Notes under the pieces: model-generated | Databases searched by the model: none | Told to the model about the DNA's origin: nothing | The model's input: only the letters and a program-made list of their open reading frames with translations | Position numbers and translations under genes: made by a program | In this document: piece by piece, positions 11,955 through 21,513 of the stretch | How positions within the stretch are numbered: position 1 is the stretch's first letter | How the letters are laid out: each line of letters opens with the position of its first letter | DNA from: Pestalotiopsis fici W106-1 | Lineage: Eukaryota > Ascomycota > Sordariomycetes > Amphisphaeriales > Sporocadaceae | Direction: 5' to 3' | Assembly: GCF_000516985.1 (NCBI RefSeq) | Contig: NW_006917094.1 | Coordinates: forward strand, 3,038,001-3,102,000 | DNA length: 64,000 bases

Positions 11955-11968
11955 TACCTATGTAGGTA
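11955..11968. promoter_or_regulatory. Spaced TACCT-N4-AGGTA dyad
   Basis: TACCTATGTAGGTA, an inverted repeat with a 4-bp centre, followed at once by another AGGTA, about 220 bp upstream of the MIC60 ATG. Same half-sites as the palindrome at 9989-9998. Function inferred. Confidence 0.3.
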
Positions 11969-12183
11969 GGTAATGTTAGGTAACAAGTGCAGTAGGTGTT
12001 GTAGTAGTAGTTGAGTAGTACCTGGGCGCGCCGGCCCGGGATGTTCCACCTCAGCCAAAAAGCTGCAAGCTACTAAATAACCTAGGCCAAGGCACGTCAC
12101 TTTTTACCTCATAACTCGTTCCAAACAACCAACAACGACGCCAGAAACCGACCTCTGCCAAAGGAAGGTCGCTTAATGCGCTC

Positions 12184-14272
12184 ATGTTGCGGACATCGTT
12201 GCGATCCGTGAGGGCCGTCGGTAGCAAGCCCATTGCTGCTGCCGCCGGCCGTCAATGGCATCCCGCGGTCGCGAGATCTGCGAGGGTAGCTGGACTGGTG
12301 AGAAGAAGCCAACCCCCAATTGAGCCGCTGCCATCAAGCAACAGACACCTAACTGGTTTCCCTTGAAGAGATTTTATGCAGATGAAAAGAAGCCGTCTAT
12401 CGAAGACTCGCAACCGGTCAAGTTGCCCAGCGTCGAGACCAACACTGCAGCCACCAGCGCGCCTGCATTGAAGGTTGAAGCCCCCGTTGTCAAGCCCGAG
12501 GACATTCCTTTGACACCGCCCGCTCCGGAGGACGTCGCCGCTACTCCTGTCAAGAAGAAGGGATTCTTCCGCAGGCTTCGCAATTACATCATTACTCTTG
12601 TGCTTCTAGGTGGTCTTGCATTCGGCGGTGGTGTCTGGTACTCTCGCATCAATGACAACTTCCACGACTTCTTCGCCGAGTACATTCCCTTTGGTGAACA
12701 GGCAGTGCTCTTCTTTGAGGAGAAGGATCTCCGTAGACGCTTCCCTCGTCCCGTAGGTTCCGGCAGTCTCCACGCCAAGGATGCCGGGGAGCAGGTCAAG
12801 ATCGGCCCCAAGAGCGGCGCATCATGGAGGGTAGCAGACAGCGGCGAGCAGGCCCCGAGAATGTCGAGCGCCATGCGTGAAGTTGCGGCCAAGCACGAGA
12901 GTGCAGCCAAGACCGACATTCCTGCCAAGGCAGAGAAGGCAGTCAAGGCGGCAGCAAAGCCAGTTGCAGCAACATCTGCTGTCGAGGCCAATAACAAGGC
13001 ACCCGAGGAAAAGACCAGCAAACCGAGCAACCCTGCACCGGCTTTCAAGGCTCCCGACGTTGATGAGCCTTCTCGTTTCCCCCCTGCGTCACCAATTGAC
13101 CCCCTCTCGGTTAAGGACGCCGAAGACCCCGTCGTGCAGAACCTTGTCAAGATGCTCAACGATATCATTACGGTTGTCAATGCCGACAATGCCGACGATC
13201 GCTTCTCTGCCACTATTGGCAAGGCTAAGAACGAGCTCAACAAGGTCGGATCTCAAATTCGTGACATCAAGGCTCAAATTGAGAAGGATGCCGCTTCCAA
13301 GGTGTCCACCAAGGTCAACGAGTTTGAGGCGGCTGCAAATGAGCTTGTGGGTCGCGTCGAGAGAGCCATGGCTGCTCAGGAGAGCCAGTGGCGCGAGGAG
13401 TTTGCAAGCGAGTTGAAGCGCATTCACGAGGTTTATGACAAGCGTGCCAAGACTGAGCTGGAGCGTGAGAAGCTGGTCAATGAGCAGAAGCTTGAGAACC
13501 AACTCTTGGAACAGGCCGTCGAACTCAAGCGTCAGTTCAATAAGCAAATCAAGGAAAGTGTCGAGGCTGAGCGAAATGGACGTCTCGGCAAGCTTGACCA
13601 GCTGAGCTCTGCCGTTCGGGAGCTGGAGCAACTCACGACTGGCTGGAACGATGTGGTTGACACCAACCTGCGTACGCAGCAGCTTCACGTAGCCGTCGAG
13701 GCGGTCCGTGCTAGTCTCAATGACAGCGAGCACCCGCGTCCATTCGTCCGTGAACTCGTCGCTCTCAGAGAAATTGCCTCTGACGACGAGGTCGTCAATG
13801 CCGCCATTGCTTCCATCAACCCATCCGCTTACCAGCGTGGTGTCAGCCCACCATCGCAGCTCATTGACCGTTTCCGCCGTGTCGCTTCCGAGGTTCGCAA
13901 GGCCAGCCTGCTTCCCGATGATGCTGGCGTTGCTAGCCACGCCAGCAGCTGGGTGTTGAGCAAGGTGATGTTCAAGAAGGAGGCTCTTCCCACTGGTGAC
14001 GATGTCGAGAGCATCCTCACTCGGACACACACGTACCTTGAGGAGGGAGACCTAGACAGAGCAACCCGTGAGTTGAACGGACTGACTGGTTGGGCAAAGA
14101 CTCTAAGTCGAGACTGGCTGGCCGAGGCCAGAAAGGTACTCGAGGTTCAGCAGGCACTCGACGTAAGCACAATACTTTTCAAACAATACCATCAAGAAAT
14201 CCACATGCTAACCGAAACTCGCAGGTTATTTCAACCGAGGCAAGACTGCAGAGCTTGAAGGTGGAGCAGTAA
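12184..14272 (+). CDS. MIC60: MICOS subunit Mic60 (mitofilin)
   Basis: Inner mitochondrial membrane protein that forms crista junctions in the MICOS complex and contacts outer-membrane partners. Three exons: 12184-12297, 12369-14162 and 14225-14272, giving 651 residues. An Arg-rich N-terminal presequence (MLRTSLRSVRAV) is followed by a Pro/Ala-rich stretch, one transmembrane helix at about 109-130 ending in glycines, and a long Ala/Lys/Glu intermembrane-space region with coiled coil (about 270-430). The C-terminal mitofilin signature comprises the helices around SWVLSKVMFKK and the LEEGDLDRATRELNGLTGWAK segment, and exon 3 supplies the last 15 residues. The first intron separates the presequence from the mature part. 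Length and order match fungal Mic60. Confidence 0.94.
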
Positions 14273-14748
14273 GTGCCTGCATAGCGTCTCAATATAAAAG
14301 GCTCATGAGGCCTGTTTTTTTTATGTCAAGTGTACATCGTATAAGCCAGCTTGTGTCTCTAGAGAGAAAAAAGATCAAACGGCCGGAAATTCATTGGCTG
14401 GCTGATCTATGTATTATGAAACAGATTCAATAGATGGTCATTACAAAGTCTCATTCAAATCCCCGAGCATGTCGCGTGATCCCTTTTCACACCATGCGGC
14501 GGCATATGCTGTTCAAGACGGTGCTACTGGCCACATGTGTCACATTCTACTTGGTGCTCTCTCTATAGTCTCGCGACCATTGGTCTTGATCAAGTGGCAT
14601 CACACTGCCACTCTGTATAGCGCACTATCGGAAATATGCATTTCACTTGTCATTGGCTCCTCATAGCTGAGATGTTGAAACTAATTTGTGTCAAGGGTAT
14701 CAATTAATTATAGCCTATTTCCCCAACAAGTCACGAAAAATATCCATT
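14273..14748. other. Convergent 3' intergenic region MIC60 / PIG-P
   Basis: Lies between two facing stops. Short T-rich tracts; no gene recognised. Confidence 0.5.
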
Positions 14749-15510
14749 TCAAAAGTCGTCATCGTCATGATCCCCATAGCCATAGAGTACTTCATTGACT
14801 CCGGCTAGAGGAACATCCATAACACCGTCAGTACCCTTATTCCACACAGCTCGCCAATCGATCTCGAGGGCCCTGCTTTCGCTGACCTTGGTAGCGGCGG
14901 CTGCGGCGGCCTCGTCGTGGCGCTTGCTGGGCCGCAGACGTCCCCGGGAGTCGACACAGGCAACCTTGGCGGCCTCGTCGACGACGGTCTCGAGGCTGCC
15001 CAAGGGCAGAGTTAGGTACTCGGTATTATAGGCGGCGAGGGCGACGTAAATGTAGACAATGAGCATGACGAGGAAGGCTGGCACGGCCAGGGCCCACCAG
15101 CGGTTCGGGTAGTAAAAGATGCCCAGGGCGTGCAAGAAGGGCGAGGGCAGGTAGGCCCACAGCAGGTAGATGAGAAAGGCCAGCGAGGAGAAGAGGTAGA
15201 GCACGAAGCCGTAGTACTCGTAGGTGGGCACCTTGGGGGAGGCGCGCGGCACGGGCTCGAGGGCCCCTTCGTCGTCCGAGGCGTCGGGCGTCGTGGGCCG
15301 CGAGGGCCGCAGCAGCGAGGTCAGCGAGGGCGAGGGCGGCAGCGGTGTTGGCGGGCGGCCGTAAAAGGGCGGCGCAAAGAAGTTCTGCGAGATGGGCGGC
15401 GGCGGGTTCGGGGGCCCTTCGTCTAAGTCGTCCTCATCCGACGAGTGCGCCGAGGACAAGTCGTCTTCTGACAACAGGACGTCTGGTTCCTCGTCAAAGT
15501 AGTCGTGCAT
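14749..15510 (-). CDS. GPI-GlcNAc transferase subunit P (PIG-P/Gpi19-like)
   Basis: A small ER-membrane subunit of the enzyme that adds GlcNAc to phosphatidylinositol, the first step of GPI anchor synthesis. A single exon of 253 residues starts at ATG 15510. The first 95 residues are acidic, then proline-rich and probably disordered. The PIG-P core follows: VPTYEYYGFVLY leading into helix 1 (about 101-121), the loop with LGIFYYPNRWWALA, and helix 2 (about 138-160). The cytoplasmic tail ends in an acidic DHDDDDF. The two-helix core with the YYP-RWW loop is the family signature. Metazoan PIG-P is shorter; N-terminal extension is common in fungi. Confidence 0.85.
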   Translation of the reverse strand: MHDYFDEEPDVLLSEDDLSSAHSSDEDDLDEGPPNPPPPISQNFFAPPFYGRPPTPLPPSPSLTSLLRPSRPTTPDASDDEGALEPVPRASPKVPTYEYYGFVLYLFSSLAFLIYLLWAYLPSPFLHALGIFYYPNRWWALAVPAFLVMLIVYIYVALAAYNTEYLTLPLGSLETVVDEAAKVACVDSRGRLRPSKRHDEAAAAAATKVSESRALEIDWRAVWNKGTDGVMDVPLAGVNEVLYGYGDHDDDDF

Positions 15511-16241
15511 TCTGACTGCTGTTGTACAGACTCTCGGTGACTATATGTTGTGTGTCGCAACTCCTAGAATATTGGCGTGAAACGGCATGGGGCGTTCAAG
15601 GCTTATAACTCAGAAGTCCAATTGGTTGTTTGGTGTTGACAGATCCGTGTGAGCTGTAAATCTAGGTAGATTGTTTTGGAGATATATCGTACGTCTCCTG
15701 CGATTGCTCAATCATTGGGCCGAGGACGGTTCAAAAGAGAGTATCGACTTCCATGGTTCGATTTGGTGGGAATTGTTTCAACGCCGATGTACATCATGAT
15801 CCAATGTCACAAGTCGCGACAATGTGCGATAAACGATAGTACAGAGTACCAAAGGGACTGGATCAATGCTTTTAATGGACGCACGGGCCATTAAAGTCCC
15901 CTGTCTGCCTGCAGGTACATTGTCTTCCAAGGTAAATCCGCGGGTTACTGAGGTACACTGAGGTCTTGTCCAAAAGGTAGCTTCAAGTTGAACTGCCCAC
16001 CTACATTTACCTACCCGCCGCCCGCCAGCCAACCACCAGCCACGCGACTCCCGCAGCGTGTGACGACCGCCCATAGCTCCATTGAAGCAACCTCCAACTC
16101 CAGCCAGGAACGCGCCCGCCTACCTAAAATTTAATCAGTTTGCGCCAACGTTGAATTGAACGCGACGCATCCTCGAAACACAACGACACGTCGCGATTAT
16201 CCCATCATTCTGGTCAATTGCCCATTAGACACACGCCCAAC
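15511..16241. other. Divergent promoter region PIG-P / ARP4
   Basis: No gene recognised. Contains CTAGGTAGA (about 15662) and a TACCTACCCGCC stretch (about 16008), then a CA-rich leader to the ARP4 start. Confidence 0.5.
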
Positions 16242-17747
16242 ATGGCACAACCCTTGACGTCGGCGAATGCTCCGACTGACATCTACGGTGGAGGTAAGTC
16301 AAATGCCCGTCCTGTCTCTTTCGAGCATCAGCCTCGTCCCCTTCTTTGGCCCGTCAAATTATGGACAACCTGCTGACAGTCGCCAACAGATGAGGTCTCT
16401 GCCATGGTCCTCGATGCAGGCTACGTGCAAACACGCGCTGGTTTTGCAGGCGAGGACGTTCCCAAATCCGTGCTGCCATCGTTTTACGGTTCCGCCAATG
16501 GCAAAGATGTCTTTGGCGACGAATGCCTTATTCCCCGCGCCGACTTTGAGATCAAGAACTACATGTCCCGCACCGAGTCCGTAGTCGAGGACTGGGATGC
16601 TGCCACCAAGATCTGGGAGCATATGCTCATCAAGCGCCTCCAGCCCGAGCGCGAGACCCCTCCAGAGAAGAACGGACTGAACGACCCTGCCCCCGATGGC
16701 GAGGGCGATGTGTCCATGGAAGACGCCACCGCGGCTGCTACCGCTACCGAGGACCAGGAGAAGCCGCTCGCCGAGACCCCGTTACTCATGACCGAGGCCC
16801 CTTGGAACTCGAGCAAGGCTCGTGAGAAGTCCATTGAGATTGCGATGGAGAGCTGGGGCGTGCCAGCCTTCTGGCTGACCAAGACACCCGTTGCTGCCGC
16901 CTTTGCTGCCGGCAAGGCTAGCGCTTTGGTCATTGATGTGGGAGGTGCAAACACAAGCGTCACGGCGGTTCATGACGGAATGATTCTCAAGCGCTCGATC
17001 CAGAAGTCTCCCGTGGGTGGTATCTGGCTCTCGTCGCAGATTCGCAGCATGTGGGATAGCAATGAGCCCAAGGTGGAAGTAGTGCCCACATTCATGGTCC
17101 AGAATAAAACTCCCGTGGATGCTGGTCAACCCGCCCAGGCCAAGCTGCGCAAGTTCCCCTTTGAGATTTCGCCAAGCTTCCGGGCTTACGAGGAAGAACG
17201 CCTCCTCACCGAGTTCAAGGAGTCGGTCGTGGAAGTCTGGAGGGGCCCTGGAAAGTACAACAACCCTGGTAACGAGGAGCTTGTCAAGAGCCAACCGGGT
17301 CGCATCTTTGAGATGCCAGACGGCGCAAACCAGATGTGGCGCGAGCAGCGATACCGTGCGTCTGAGGGTCTTTGGGATGATGCGGCACAGCTGCCCGTCT
17401 CCGGATCGGACCCCATCACCAAGGCCCAAACCATCCCCGAGCTCATCCGCGCTTGTCTCAATAATGTCGACGTGGACCTGCGGCCGAATCTATTGGGTAA
17501 CATTGTCGTTACCGGAGGATCCAGCCTGCTGTCTGGATTCAATGACCGACTCAATAATGAGCTGACGGCCATGTACCCTGGAATGCGAATCAAGCTGCAC
17601 GCAGCAGGTCTTACTACGGAACGCAGATTCGGTTCTTGGATAGGTGGTAGTATCCTGGCTAGCTTGGGCACATTCCACCAAATGTGGATTTCCAAGAAGG
17701 AGTATGATGAAAATGGTGCAGGAATTGTCGAGAAGCGTTGCAAGTAG
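16242..17747 (+). CDS. ARP4: Actin-related protein 4
   Basis: Nuclear actin-related protein shared by the NuA4 acetyltransferase and the INO80 and SWR1 remodelling complexes. Two exons, 16242-16293 and 16390-17747, around a 96-bp intron (GTAAGT donor, CAACAG acceptor), giving 469 residues. The N-terminus [17 protein letters not shown] joins to [12 protein letters not shown], the phosphate-binding loop of actin folds, then [19 protein letters not shown] second nucleotide loop, [11 protein letters not shown], and the C-terminal [12 protein letters not shown] and [18 protein letters not shown] complete the fold. An acidic insert at about 105-135 ([15 protein letters not shown]) is typical of fungal Arp4. 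The DIYGGDEV start and the MW-SKKEYDE end separate it from Arp5, Arp6 and Arp8. Confidence 0.94.
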
Positions 17748-18241
17748 GATCGTCGTACTCGACTTAGATGAAGCCTGGGATAACCACAAAAATATCCCCT
17801 TGTATTTCATTCATCGAGATGGGAGATGAAGGAGACAAAAAAAGCGGCACTGGCGTATGGAGTTAGGTAGGCTCAGTAGACCTGATTAGGGCGCTCGTGA
17901 ATTTGCGAGCTCATTAGAGTCTGATTACTCACACCTGGAGATTCTGTATAGATGTAGCTTCAGTTGGGGATGCTTCCAAACATGATTCTTTAAACTTTGT
18001 GATTCAACGAGACAGATGGGTCTAATCTCCATCTCTTTATGAGTGAAATCCGTGAAATCAGAATTTACATGTTGTGCTTTCTATGATACATATCAAATTG
18101 CAAGAGAAGAGAATGTTTCCAACCACCTCCTAAACCTTGACTTATCATACACGACCATTCCTTCAATTGGAACCAGCGTCCCGAACTTCTTTCCATAAAA
18201 GGGGAAACTCGGGGCTAGGTCTCTTTTTCCTTTCCTTTCTC
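17748..18241. other. Convergent 3' intergenic region ARP4 / DUF423
   Basis: Two facing 3' ends; no gene recognised. Confidence 0.5.
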
Positions 18242-18992
18242 TTAACGCGCACCCAATGTACCCAGGCCCAGACGACCACGGCTCCCAACGGCCAAGGCGG
18301 CCCAGCCGGCGATAAAGCACAGTCCGCCCAGGGGGGTGACGGGACCCATGGAGCGATACTTTTGGGGGTCCAGGGTCAAGAGGTACAGGCTGCCCGAGAA
18401 CATGGTCATGCCGGCAATGAAGAGGCCGCCTGCCCAGCGCGTGGCGCGCGTCTGCGGTGCCAGGGAGGCCACTACCAGGGTTGCTACTGAGTGGACGAGT
18501 TGGTACTTGATGAAGAGAAAAGGAAGGGTTAGCCTTGGTGGTCTTTGCAAAAGGGAGATGAGGCGAACTTTGTGTGTGTGTTTATAGATGTGTATAATGA
18601 GATTATACAAGTCAAGGTGAAATTGCAAGGGTCATGATATTTTACATGATCAATGTATAACGTGAGAATCAAAGTTCAAAGTAGTAGCAACAACAAGTCA
18701 GAATGAGAGGTGAAAATTGATTTACCTGAGCAGCCGTGTTCCAGTTCTGGAGACGTGCGGGATCCGCGATCCGCTTCTTGAGGCCGTGGGCGCCGAAAGC
18801 GCCGAGGGCAACAGCCGTGCCGCCGTAGACGGCCGCCAGAGTCGTCAGAATGGCCATGATTCGGATTTGTGTCGGGGCTTCGTCGCTTGAACGATCAAGT
18901 TGATGTTGTTGACCTTGAGAGGGTGAGGTGTTGGCCAAGAGAGGTGATGATTCGTCTGCTGTTCGTGGGTGTTCAATATCTCTTGAGCTCAT
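18242..18992 (-). CDS. DUF423/TMEM256-like small membrane protein
   Basis: Predicted protein of 176 residues from exons 18992-18726 and 18505-18242, around a 220-bp intron with a GTAAAT donor and an ATCAAG acceptor. The fold is the DUF423 four-helix membrane protein: a first helix with GAFGAHGLKKR, the AAQ|YQLVHSVATL junction created by splicing, then GLFIAGMTMFSGSLYLL and TPLGGLCFIAGWAAL. The biochemical role of the family is unknown. The first ATG gives a 45-residue soluble extension containing an acidic dileucine-like ESSPLL; an in-frame ATG at 18857 would give a 131-residue protein of usual family length. Either start is possible. Confidence 0.85.
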
Positions 18993-19559
18993 TTAGACTT
19001 GATTGAAATTTCAAGTTGATGGAGTAAGTCGTTGATGGACGGGGTTTGAGAACAAGACAATATCGGATTTGGAGGTTGACTTGCGGTCCGTCCCGCCCTT
19101 GCCGAATGGATTCGCTGAGCTCTCGCGTCCGGCCTTCAAAGCCGAAGGTTCCACTCTTTTGCTACCGGGAATTTCGCTGCCAGCAAGATATTATACCTCT
19201 GGGTGGTTTGAACAAAGCTGTTGGTAACGTTTATTTAAAAAAAAAAAAAAAAAATAGTACGANNNNNNNNNNNNNNNNNNNNNNNNNNNNNNNNNNNNNN
19301 NNNNNNNNNNNNNNNNNNNNNNNNNNNNNNNNNNNNNNNNNNNNNNNNNNNNNNNNNNNNNNAAAGACTGTTAGGTACGTTATTTAAAAATAAAAAAAAA
19401 AATTGCGATTGAAGAAAGCAAATTTCAAAATTTTGTTTTCAGTGGTAAAGTAGTTGTGATCATTTATGTCAAGTAAATCTTCCACCGTCACCCTTCTATC
19501 ATGATACAGCCTAGAAGCCATGGTAGCCCTCTCTAGATACTATGCCGATCATTGACACT
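18993..19559. other. Spacer with assembly gap, DUF423 promoter and MEMO1 3' side
   Basis: No gene recognised. Includes an A18 run (19237-19254), the 100-N gap and an A-rich right flank that repeats the left flank (see findings). Confidence 0.6.
19263..19362. other. Assembly gap (100 N)
   Basis: Exactly 100 N, the conventional size for a gap of unknown length. Both flanks are A/T-rich and nearly identical, so the true gap may be zero or negative. Confidence 1.
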
Positions 19560-20611
19560 TTAAATGATGGCATAGGCCGACGCATAGCTGACACTCGAGT
19601 CACCCATATCCTCAACCAGCCCACTCCGCTGGTATTGAACAAACTTGAATCGGTACTTATCCGTCTCCTCCGCCTTCTCCTTTGCCAGGACCTCGAGGGC
19701 CGCCATGGTCACACCGATGGGGTGCCGGCCACAGACGGTATTCTCAGTCTTGGCCAGGTTCTCGACAAAGTCATCGTGCCGGCCGCCCTTGATCGCATCC
19801 ATGGCTTGGTGGTCGATATCCTTGATGTGCTCGTGAATAGGGCTGCCCTTGGTGTGCGGCGTGTAGCGGAAACGACGGCCCCAGTGGCAGAAGTCGGAGC
19901 TCACAACGACGGCGGCCTCGGGGTCGCGAAAGTAAGGCGCCAGCAGCTCACCAAACGCCTTCTCTTCGGGACCCTTGTTGTCGCCGACCAGGATCGGAAC
20001 AATGGTCGGGTACTCGGACTCGGACCCAAACGTCTGGCTACACCGCTTGTAAATGTAGGGCAGGTGCATCTCGAGAGAGTGCTCCTCGACGTCACAGTCC
20101 TCACCACCACTCGTTCGAATGTCCGAGAACTTGCCCGTATCCCGGAGCTCCTTGGTGATGGCCTCATCCACCACCAGATCGCCAAACGGCGTGGCGTACT
20201 TTGCATACCGGGTCAAAGCACATCCCTTGAGGTAGTACGTGTGCGACGGTCCCAGCACAAAGACTCGCTTGACGTTGCTGAGATCGAGCGCCTTGTACGC
20301 CCACGCAGCGCAGGGCCCCGAGTAGCTGTATCCGGCGTGTCTGCGGGGCAAAAGACGGCCAGGTTAGTATTGCACTTTGGCCAGCACGGTAGAATAACCT
20401 TGTTTCTTTTTCCTCAAAAGAAGATCATGAGCTGGGGCTGGGCATCTCACGGTGCAATGACGACCCTCGCGCCGGGAATAGGCAAGCTGCTGCTGTCCAA
20501 GGTGGTAGGCACATCTGCCAGATAACCATCAAGCTGCTTTGAGAGCACCTTTGCCCGGCCCTCATACCAGCTGCCTGCATGGCTCGCAGCACGCGTCCCT
20601 TTTTGCGCCAT
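19560..20611 (-). CDS. MEMO1-family protein
   Basis: Homologue of human MEMO1 and yeast Mho1, a copper-binding/redox protein with an extradiol-dioxygenase-like fold, linked to signalling and iron/copper balance. Two exons, 20611-20451 and 20340-19560, give 313 residues; the donor is GTGAGA and the acceptor CCGCAG. Hallmarks: HAGSWYEG at the N-terminus, HAGYSYSG formed across the splice, GPSHTYY, SDFCHWGRRF and NTVCGRHPI. These hold the three His and one Cys equivalent to the known metal ligands (His49, His81, His192, Cys244 of human MEMO1), so the metal site appears intact. The C-terminus ends in VSYASAYAII, as in the family. Confidence 0.94.
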
Positions 20612-21513
20612 GGTCTCTCAAGTCTGGTTCCTTACTTGGGGGTGTTTTGATTGATCAAAAAATACCTTGAAAGAGTATCAAAGCGGCTGGCTCTAGCACA
20701 ATCGGGAGATGGTATGTAGTATTGGATGTTTGTGAAGAGCTCTAATGTAGCTTCACGGGCAAGGTCAGGGAAGCTCCAGCTTGAAACAGCTTGAGCAACA
20801 TGTACCTCAGGTAGCAACCACAGCTGCCCCTCATTGATGTAATCATGTTAAAGTACAGCACCAAGTACTCCATCCGTGCTGTACACTGCGGGGTCTTTTG
20901 TGGTGAGCAGCCAATATACTGTATCCCTATGCAGCACGACGGGACCACACAGCATACGGCAGAAGTAAAATAGGACGCTGGGCATCTCGTTGATTATTCA
21001 CCAACTTTTGGCAACATTTTTTTTTTTTTCAAATCCGACGACGAACCTACATACACTCCCTGTATGCTCAGCTTTATCGGCTTTTAATTATCTTGGTATC
21101 ACGAACTATTCTTAAGGAAAACCTGCGACCCACATGTCACTAATGAAAGATCTTGTAATGATTTGAGAAAAGGGAAATATATGTCGTACGACCCTGACTG
21201 TTTCTACAAAGGCAAAAATGAACATGGGTATCTAGCATACTTGCTATGCCTGCCGTAATGATAGCAAAACATCACTTCCATTGATTCCCTCCCGCCCCTT
21301 TCGGCTGTCCTGAAAAGACCACAGAACTCCTGTACTCCAATCGGTTCTGAAGAACAAAATGATCATCATGATTTGCTAGTGTCCTTTGGAATAATAATAA
21401 TAATTCCAGAGATGGCTGGGGGATTATTACCACCTATATCGCCAAGGCTGGTCCTTCCAATCCTCTTCGTCTCCTGCACCACTGACAACTCCCAAGTAAT
21501 GGCGAGTGTCCAG
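20612..21513. other. MEMO1 promoter and kinesin-5 3' region
   Basis: No gene recognised. A T run lies at about 21018-21030 and an A/T-rich tract (ATAATAATAATAATTCC) at about 21390. Both neighbours are on the minus strand. Confidence 0.5.

Larger units (their letters stand above)
11258..12183. other. VPS21 3' region and MIC60 promoter
   Basis: No gene recognised. Contains the VPS21 3' UTR, a TA microsatellite, a T run at about 11865, and a TAGGTA-rich promoter segment (11950-12030) before MIC60. Confidence 0.55.

Noticed and set aside
13089..14030. 313-codon open frame opposite MIC60
   Set aside because: Leucine-rich antisense of the Lys/Glu-rich coiled coil, a common artefact of that codon usage.
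19542..20525. 327-codon open frame opposite the MEMO1 gene
   Set aside because: Antisense shadow. It runs straight through the MEMO1 intron without signals, and its sequence has no recognisable domain.
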